Below are positions 8,433 to 15,400 of a stretch of 64,000 bases of DNA, in pieces. Under the pieces are notes generated by a model, which worked only from the letters and a program-made list of their open reading frames with translations, was not told the origin of the DNA and did no database searches. Positions within the stretch are counted from its first letter, which is position 1. The number at the start of each line of letters is the position of its first letter. The position numbers and the translations under genes are program-made. Source of the DNA: JAWKHR01 sp041394725 (GTDB lineage Bacteria > Acidobacteriota > Vicinamibacteria > Vicinamibacterales > SCN-69-37). The DNA is taken from contig JAWKHR010000021.1 of the NCBI GenBank assembly GCA_041394725.1, positions 49,476 through 113,475 on the forward strand. The letters run 5' to 3'.

Positions 8433-9707
8433 CTCCCGGTATGTCTCTTCCGCCGCGGCGGCCATGTGGTCCACGCCGTAGTGCGCGCGGACGCCGGTGG
8501 CGCCGGCGGCGGCCAGGGCCTGGGCCTTCGCGCGATCGACCAGCAGGTCGTGCAGCGCGGCGGCGAGCGCGTCCGGGTCGCCGGGTGGGACGGTGACGCC
8601 GCCGCCGGTCCGCGCCAGCACCTCGGGAAACGCGCCGTGGTGCGGCTGTACGACCGGCCGGCCGCTGGCCATCGCCTCGAGCAGGAACAGGCCTTTCGGC
8701 TCATGGTAGATCGCCGGGACCGACACGACGTCGAACGATTGCAGGAGCGCGAGCTTGCCCGCGCGATCGGGGGCGCCCGCGTAGCGGAAGTGATCGGCCA
8801 GGCCCCACTCGCGAAACTGCCGTTCGACGCCCGCCAGGTAGTCCCGATGCTCGTTCAGCAGGTACCCGCCGGCGACCAGCGTCGTCTGCGGCACGTCCCG
8901 CATCGCGCGCAGGCGGCGATAGGCCTCGGCCAGCACGTGCAGGCCCTTCTCGGGTGCGATTCGCGCGAAGAAGCCGACCGTGTAGGGCGGCGCGGTCCGG
9001 AGCGGCGGCGCCTCGTGTCCGTCGAACCCGATGCCGAGCCGGACGGTGCGGATCCTCGCCGCTGGAATGCCGAGATACCCGGCCATGAACTCGCGGTAGT
9101 AGTCGCTCACCGCGACGAACAGGTCCACGTGGTCGAGCTGCCGCCGGATCAGGTCGAGCGCCTCGGACTTCCACGGCTCCTTCAGGTTCTCGAGGAACAG
9201 GTCCTCGCCCTGCAGCGTGCACGCGATCGGCACGCCGAGCGCGTCCCGCAGCGGCTTCGCGAGGCTGATGAGCAGCGTGAACGGGATGGTGATCACGTCG
9301 AAGCGGGGCTCGCGGCGGAGCCAGCGGATCATCTTGTCGATCTCCTTCCGCTGGTGGCCGTCCACGCCGCGGAGCATCGACACGGTCATCTCGCCCAGGA
9401 ACGTCGGGTCCACCGCGATCTGCCGCTTCGAGGCGAGTTTCAGCGCCGCGGTCGAGTCCCACACCGCGTCCATCCAGGCCGGCGTGTGCCGGAAGAGCGG
9501 GACGTGCTGCTGGAGGTACACGCTGATGCCGCCGAAGAAGACCTTCTGCCCGCTGACGTTCCGTTCGTCCGTCGTCGTCGGCGTGTAGACCGGGGTCAGC
9601 ACGACGTCGTGGCCGCGAGCCATGAGGGCGGCGGCCATCGCGTTGTCGCGCAGGCAGGTGCCGCAGTACATCTCGGCGGCGCCGGCGGTGAGGTACAGGA
9701 GGCGCAT
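8409..9707 (-). CDS. Glycosyltransferase family 4
   Basis: Cytoplasmic GT-B fold glycosyltransferase of 432 aa that would move a sugar from a nucleotide-sugar donor to an unknown acceptor. The N-terminal half (1-215) begins MRLLYLTAGAAEMYCGTCLRDNAMAAAL, and the C-terminal half has the Glycos_transf_1 hallmarks GFFARIAPEKGLHVLAEAY (about residue 235) and EPKGLFLLEAMASGRPVVQP (about 335), which carries the EX7E donor-binding pattern. The gene starts at the base after the TAG of the upstream aldehyde dehydrogenase, with no gap, so the two are surely one transcript. Its last six residues and stop come from an intergenic heptamer repeat, which suggests the original C-terminus was altered. Confidence 0.92.
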   Translation of the reverse strand: MRLLYLTAGAAEMYCGTCLRDNAMAAALMARGHDVVLTPVYTPTTTDERNVSGQKVFFGGISVYLQQHVPLFRHTPAWMDAVWDSTAALKLASKRQIAVDPTFLGEMTVSMLRGVDGHQRKEIDKMIRWLRREPRFDVITIPFTLLISLAKPLRDALGVPIACTLQGEDLFLENLKEPWKSEALDLIRRQLDHVDLFVAVSDYYREFMAGYLGIPAARIRTVRLGIGFDGHEAPPLRTAPPYTVGFFARIAPEKGLHVLAEAYRRLRAMRDVPQTTLVAGGYLLNEHRDYLAGVERQFREWGLADHFRYAGAPDRAGKLALLQSFDVVSVPAIYHEPKGLFLLEAMASGRPVVQPHHGAFPEVLARTGGGVTVPPGDPDALAAALHDLLVDRAKAQALAAAGATGVRAHYGVDHMAAAAEETYRELALGTGH

Positions 9708-11147
9708 CTACCCCGCCCGCTGGAACGCCCGGCGGCCGTAGAGGTGCTCGAACAGGTTGCCCTCGTGGGGCTGATCCCAGACGATCTGGTTCGTCTTGAT
9801 CGGGCCGAGGTTGAGCCGGCCGACCAGGTTCGACGCGAGGAGGCGGTCGATGAGCGCCTGGTCTCTCGTCAGGGCGCTGACGACGAGCGTCGGGCCGAGG
9901 GCGTCGGGCATGGCGGCCATCTCGTCCGGCGTGACGTCCACGACCGCGACGTACGGGAACAGGAACTCGCGGTTGGCGAGCGGGTGCGCCGACGACGTGC
10001 AGTGGACGACGGTGGGGAGCAGGTAGGTGCTGCCCTCGAACTCGACCACGCGCGGGCCGCCGCGGACGGCGGCCGAGACGTCCTCGGCGCCGGGCTCGTG
10101 CAGGCCGGCGTCGATCTGATCCGACACGCGCGTCGCGACGCGGGGATCGACGAAGGGCGCGATCTCGGCCTCGGGGTCGTCGGCCCGGCGGGGGCGGATC
10201 CGCGCGAGGCGCTCGGCGAGCGCGCGTGCCAGGTCGCGCCCGTGCGCCGGCGTCCACACGCCGGACGCGTTCACGCACGAGCGGCCGCCGTTCTCGGCGA
10301 CCGACGTGGCGATGAGGTCCAGGTGGTCGGCCCAGCGACCCGCCTCGTCGGGGCCGAGCAGGATCTTGCTGTAGCCCGGTCCGTGCAGCTCGAGGCGCGG
10401 GTCGCCGGCGAACGCGCCGACGGCGCCGACGTCGCCGAAGAACATGCTGCGGCCGCAGCGCCGCACGATCTCGCCGGCCCCGGCGTGGTCGCTCGGGAAG
10501 TAGTCGAAGGCCTCGCCCGGCACACCGGCCTTCATCATCGACTGGATCAGCCGGAACGGCGTCCACGGCTCCGCGCCGCCCGGCCGGAGCACCAACGGCA
10601 TCTTCAGCGCGATCGACGGCACCCACAGGCCGTGCACGCCTGGCGAGTTGCTCGGCAGCACGACACCGAGCGCGCGCGTCCGCGGGAAGAAGCTCACCGC
10701 CTGGCCCTGCATCTCGCCGAACCCGCGGTCGAGGATCGCCGGATCGACGCCACGCGTGAGCCCGCGCAGGATCGCCGGCAGGTTGCGCATCACCGACGCC
10801 ACGCGCGCCATGTTGCGCCGCACCATCGCGTACGGCATCCCGGTGGTCGCCGACAGCTGCTCGACGTAGTCGTCCGGCCGCTGCACGTCGTCGTTCGCCG
10901 GGCCCACGGGCAGCGCGTCGTGCAGGAACACGTCCGCCGCGTCGTGGACCATCGCCATCAGCCGTTCGGTCGGAATCGCGACGAGCGTCGCGCGCATCGC
11001 ATCCTGTGCGAGCAGGTCGCGCCGGATCAGCCCGACGTTGGCCTGGCTGACCTCGACGAACGGCCGGCCCGTCGCGTGATGCGGGGCGTGGACCACGTCG
11101 AGACTGCGGTACGGCCGTCCCCGGCGGAGGAGCGGGATGTGGAGCAT
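9708..11147 (-). CDS. Aldehyde dehydrogenase-fold acyl reductase (LuxC/EhpG-like)
   Basis: Predicted NAD(P)H-dependent enzyme of the LuxC/aldehyde dehydrogenase superfamily, 479 aa, expected to reduce an activated carboxylate (acyl adenylate or thioester) to an aldehyde. Visible features: cofactor-region segment LPSNSPGVHGLWVPSIALKMPLVLRPGG, then GPGYSKILLGPD, and the presumed catalytic cysteine in ENGGRSCVNASGVW. The divergent neighbour at 11224 is a LuxE/EhpF-like adenylating enzyme; in phenazine (ehp) and luciferase (lux) systems such an enzyme activates the acid and a partner of this type reduces it. This pairing, rather than sequence alone, supports the assignment. A simple aldehyde oxidase role cannot be excluded. 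Confidence 0.82.
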   Translation of the reverse strand: MLHIPLLRRGRPYRSLDVVHAPHHATGRPFVEVSQANVGLIRRDLLAQDAMRATLVAIPTERLMAMVHDAADVFLHDALPVGPANDDVQRPDDYVEQLSATTGMPYAMVRRNMARVASVMRNLPAILRGLTRGVDPAILDRGFGEMQGQAVSFFPRTRALGVVLPSNSPGVHGLWVPSIALKMPLVLRPGGAEPWTPFRLIQSMMKAGVPGEAFDYFPSDHAGAGEIVRRCGRSMFFGDVGAVGAFAGDPRLELHGPGYSKILLGPDEAGRWADHLDLIATSVAENGGRSCVNASGVWTPAHGRDLARALAERLARIRPRRADDPEAEIAPFVDPRVATRVSDQIDAGLHEPGAEDVSAAVRGGPRVVEFEGSTYLLPTVVHCTSSAHPLANREFLFPYVAVVDVTPDEMAAMPDALGPTLVVSALTRDQALIDRLLASNLVGRLNLGPIKTNQIVWDQPHEGNLFEHLYGRRAFQRAG

Positions 11148-11160
11148 GGGGGAATCTTAT

Positions 11161-11207
11161 AGGGTCCGGAGGGTCCCAGGGGCCCTGCCTGGGACTCTGG
11201 GACCCTG
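11161..11207. repeat. GGGTCCCA octamer array in divergent promoter gap
   Basis: Imperfect inverted array of octamers in the 76-base gap between the divergent LuxC-like and LuxE-like genes. The left part (AGGGTCCGGAGGGTCCCAGG) is nearly complementary to the right part (CCTGGGACTCTGGGACCCT) across a short GC loop. Both promoters must lie in or beside it; I could not pick -35/-10 boxes with confidence. Confidence 0.75.
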
Positions 11208-11223
11208 ATAAGCTCTGGCGCCA

Positions 11224-12270
11224 ATGACTCACGACCTCGATGCGCATGTGCGCGACATCGTGCAGTGGCACTTCGATCCGGAGACCGGGACCCCGTTCTG
11301 GCTGGAGTACGCGAAGCAGCTCGACTGGGACCCGCGCCGGGAGATCCGGACGTACCAGGATCTCGACCGCTTCGGGTGCTTCCAGGACGAATGGCTGCGC
11401 GGCGGGCCCGTGCGGCGGTGGGTGCCGAAGGGACTCGCCGATCGGCCGGTGTACGTCTTCGAGACGGGCGGCTCGACCGGCGTGCCGAAATCGCGCATCA
11501 GCATCGAGGACTTCCGGATCGACTACGAGCTGTTCAGCGAGACGCTGCCCGACGCGTACTTTCCGAAGGGCAGCGACTGGCTCATGGTGGGGCCGTCCGG
11601 GCCGCGGCGGCTGCGGCTCGCGGTCGAGCACCTCGCGCAGCATCGCGGGGGCATCTGCTTCTGCGTGGACCTCGATCCGCGCTGGGTCATCAAGCTGATC
11701 AAGGCGCGCCAGATGGACCAGGTCGAGGCCTACAAGCGCCACGTCGTCGACCAGGCGCTGACCCTGCTCAAGGCGCACGACGGCATCCGGTGCCTGTTCA
11801 TCACGCCGAAGCTGCTCGAGGCGCTGGCGGAGAAGATCTCGCTCGAGAAGGCGGGCATCCGCGGCATCTTCTGCGGCGGCACCGAGATGACGCCGCAGTT
11901 CCATCGCTGGGTGAAGGAAGAGGTGCTGGGCGACGTCTTCTTCGCGCCGACGTACGGCAACACGCTGATGGGCCTCGCCGTCGGCAAGCCGTTCGACCCG
12001 GCCGACGACTACGCGATCATCTACTACCCGCCGCGGCCCCGTGCCGTGCTCGAGGTCGTCGATCCGGACGAGCCCACGCGGCTGGTCGGCTACGGCGAGA
12101 CGGGTCGGGTGCGCCTGACGACGCTGACGCGGGAGTTCTTCATGCCGCGCTTCCTCGAGCGCGACGAAGCCGAACGCGAGCCGCCGTGCGACGCGTATCC
12201 GTGGGACGGCGTGCGCAACGTCCGCCCGTTCTCGCGGTTCCAGGCGTCGGTGACGGAAGGCGTGTACTGA
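11224..12270 (+). CDS. Adenylate-forming acyl-activating enzyme (LuxE/EhpF-like)
   Basis: 348-aa ANL-superfamily enzyme, probably activating a carboxylic acid with ATP. The phosphate-binding loop is FETGGSTGVPKS near residue 79, matching the T(S)GxTGxPK signature, and IRGIFCGGTEMTPQFHRWV near 215 and FFAPTYGNTLMGLA near 240 match the substrate/adenine region of LuxE, EhpF and phenylacetate-CoA ligases. At 348 aa it is shorter than CoA ligases (430-550) and close to LuxE (about 370), so the mobile C-terminal subdomain is reduced. It is divergent from the LuxC/EhpG-like reductase, suggesting a two-enzyme carboxylate-to-aldehyde module. Start chosen at the first ATG, 14 bases after the repeat. 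Confidence 0.82.
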   Translation: MTHDLDAHVRDIVQWHFDPETGTPFWLEYAKQLDWDPRREIRTYQDLDRFGCFQDEWLRGGPVRRWVPKGLADRPVYVFETGGSTGVPKSRISIEDFRIDYELFSETLPDAYFPKGSDWLMVGPSGPRRLRLAVEHLAQHRGGICFCVDLDPRWVIKLIKARQMDQVEAYKRHVVDQALTLLKAHDGIRCLFITPKLLEALAEKISLEKAGIRGIFCGGTEMTPQFHRWVKEEVLGDVFFAPTYGNTLMGLAVGKPFDPADDYAIIYYPPRPRAVLEVVDPDEPTRLVGYGETGRVRLTTLTREFFMPRFLERDEAEREPPCDAYPWDGVRNVRPFSRFQASVTEGVY

Positions 12271-12287
12271 GAGAAAGGCGCGCGAGT

Positions 12288-12318
12288 GACTTCGAAGTTG
12301 GAACTTCGAACTTCGAAC
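12288..12318. repeat. GTTCGAA-type heptamer repeat, second copy
   Basis: TTCGAAGTT (12291-12299) is followed almost at once by AACTTCGAA (12302-12310) and a further CTTCGAA unit. Same family as 2731-2763 and again between convergent genes (stops at 12270 and 12425). The remaining bases to 12424 contain GGATCGGGGCC twice (12331 and 12370 regions) and nothing else I can name. Confidence 0.65.
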
Positions 12319-12424
12319 CGGGGAACGTTCGCCGGCTCGGATCGGGGCCGGCTCGCCAACTCTTCCCTCGGATCGGGGCCCGCGGGCGGCTTCGCGGTTT
12401 CGGCGATGTCGGCGACTTCTCGGG

Positions 12425-15400
12425 CTATTCCGCCGGACGCGCCGACGTCGCCGGGAAATAGACCTCGAGCGACGCCTCGTGATCGGACTCGTTCGCGGCG
12501 CGGAGCCAGCCGCCGCAGCGCTGCGCCAGCACTTCGATCGCGTGCGAGGCCTGGGCGCGCTGCAGGCCGTAGCCCGACGCGCTGACCGCGACGACCGTGT
12601 TCAGGCCGGCGCGGCCGTGCAGGAACCCGTGCACGTCCTCCGCGTCCAGCTCGACGCGGTCGGTCTCGATGCGCAGGATGCCCCCCACCGGCAGCAGGTC
12701 GCGCGCGGCCACGACCAGCGCGGTCAGCAGCTGATCCAGGTCGTCGCCGCTCTGGATCACCGTGCCCGACGGTCGCAGGTCCGTCTCGTAGACGATGTGG
12801 CTGCCGATGAGCCGGCGGAGCGTGGGTTCGAGCTTCCGGACCGACTCGTTGAGATCGACGCGGTCCGGCGGCGCGACCTGGCGCCGGCTGAACGCGACGA
12901 GCTGCCGGACGAGCGTGGCGGCCTCTTCGGCGCCGGCGAGCGCGGTCTCGGCCGCGATCCGGTGGGCGCCGTGCGGACCGGGGGTGTCGGCCAGCTCGCG
13001 CGCGGCCTGGCGCACGGACCGGAGCCGGGCCTCGAGGTCGGGCGCCATCGACGCCGCCAGCGTGCCCACTTCCTGGAGCCGCCGCGCCAGTCGCAGGTCC
13101 TCCTCGAGGCGGGTCGCGGCGCTCGCGTCGACGCAAATCCGTTCGACGACCTCGCGCCCGTCCGCCTGGCGCACGATGGCCGCCGACTCGCGCAGGCAGA
13201 TCGTCCGGCCGTCGGGCCGCGTCCACGTCACCTCGATGCCGTCGTACCGGCGGTCGGCGCGCAGCCGCTCGTCGAGGGCGGTGCGGCCGGCCAGCGCGGC
13301 GAACGGGCCCGTCGACTGCTGCTCGAGCGCGGCGGCCGCGTCGCGGTACCCGAACAGGCGCGCGAACGTGTCGTTGCAGGTCTCGAGGTGGCCGTCGAGG
13401 GTCATCACCGCGCGGCCGAAGAGCGACGACCCGCTGAGCCGCGTGAAGGCCGCCCGCAGCTGCGTCAGTTCCCCGCTGAGCGTCTCCAGGCGGGCCTCGG
13501 AGGTCGCGCCGAGCGCGCGCAGTTCGCGCGTGGCGACCGACAGCTCGTGCTCGATCGCCTGGCGCGTCTGGATCTCGGCCTGGAGCGAGGCGCGATGCTG
13601 ATCGACGGCCGACTCGAGTTCGGCGACCTGCTCGCGCAGCGCCGCCCGGCGCCCGCGCTCGTGATCGAAGGCCTGGCGGACGACCTCGATCTCCTCGCGA
13701 TCCTGCAGGCGGCTGCGGCGGGCCGCGTCGAGCTCGGCCTCGCGCGCGGCGTGCTCGGCGCGCAGGGCCTGAATCGTTGCTTCCAGCCGCGCGCGAGCCT
13801 CGACCGCGTCAGCGGTCTCGGCCAGCCGGGCGTCCAGGGCCGCACGCGCGCGTTCGGCGGCCTCGCGCCGGCCGGCTTCGAGGGCGCGGGCCTCCTCGAG
13901 GCGCGTCACCGCGTCCTCCGCGGCGCGCAGTGACGCGGTGACGCCGGCGAGCCGCGCCTCGGCGGCCTCGCGGGCCTCACGATCGGCTGCCGCCGCCTGC
14001 TCGATGGCCGCGCGGTCGGCTGCCGCCGCCTGCTCGATGGCCGCGCGGTCGGCTGCCGCCTTCTGCTCGATGGCCGCGCGGTCGGCGGCGGCCGCCTGTT
14101 CGAGCGCGGCGCGGTCGTGCCGGCGGTCCTGCTCGAGCGCCTGACGTCGCGCCTCGTCCTCGCGGAGCCGGCGCTCGTAGTCCTGGCGCAACGCCTCCCA
14201 CGTGGTGCGTTCGGCGGCGTGGTCGGCGGCGAGCTGGCGCAGCTCGGCCTGCAGTGCCTCGATGGACGACTGCAGCTCCGAGGTCTGGCCGGCGTCGGCC
14301 GCCAGGCGCTCGACGCGCTGGCCGAGCGTGGTGCGGGCCTTCTCGGCGTCGTGCAGCCGCGTTTCCAGGTCGTGCCTGGACGTGGCCAGTGCGTCGAGTT
14401 CCCGCCGCAGGTCGTCGATCGTGGTGGCGTGGCCGTTGGCGCGCGCCTCCGCGTCGCGGATGGCGTCCTCGAGCCGGTGCCGGTCGGCCTCGAGCCGCCC
14501 GCGCTCCGATTCGAGGTGCACGCGTTCGCCTTCGAGCCGCGCGCGATCGGCCGCGAGCTCGTCACGTTCGGCCTGCAGGCGGCCGCGCTCGACGTCCGCG
14601 TCGCCGAGCCGGCGTTCGAGATCGGCGCGGGCCGCCTCGAGGTCGCGGACCCGGTCCTCGAACTGTCCGGCGCGCGCCGCCGCGTCGCCGAGCGATGCTT
14701 CCAGTTCCTGCCGGCGGCGCTCCCAGGCCTCGCGCTCGACCGCGTGCCCCTCGTCCGCCTGGCGCAGTTCGGCGCGCGACGCCTCGAGCGCCTGGGCGAT
14801 CTCGGCCTGTTGACCATTGACGCTGTGCGCGCGAGCCTCGAGCTCGGCACGGGCGGCCTCGGCGGCGTGCGCGCGAGCCTCGAGCTCGGCACGGGCGGCC
14901 TCGGCGCTGTGCGCGCGGGTTTCGAGCTCGGCACGGGCGGCCTCGGCGGCGTGCGCGCGGGTTTCGAGCTCGGCACGGGCCGCCTCGGCGGCCTGCAGCC
15001 GGCTCTCGACGTCGCGTTGCGCGTGCTCGGCCGTCAGCGCCCGCGCCTCCAGTGCCTGCCGGGCGGTCTCGAGTTCCTGCCGTGCGCCGTCGGCGGCACG
15101 CAGCCGCGCGTCGATGTCGTCACGCGCGGCGGCCGCCTGCTGCAGGTCGCCCCGGAGACGTTCCAGTTCGCTCGCGAGCGCGGCATGGTCCGCGTGCGCC
15201 GACTGCAGCTCCTGCAGCCGCGAGGCCGCCTGATCGCGCGCGGCCTCGGCCTCCCGGAGGCGGGCTTCCAGTTCTTCCCGCGCGCCCGCCGCGTCGCGTC
15301 GGGCCGCGTCGAGCTCGCCCTGGAGGCGCTCGGCGTCTCCCCGGGCGCGCTCGTATTCCGCGCGGACGTGATCGAGCTCGCCGCGCGCCTGGTCGCGCTC

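Noticed and set aside
7746..11162. Plus-strand open frame of 1138 codons across ABC, glycosyltransferase and reductase genes
   Set aside because: Antisense to three genes with intact catalytic motifs; composition is only GC-bias.
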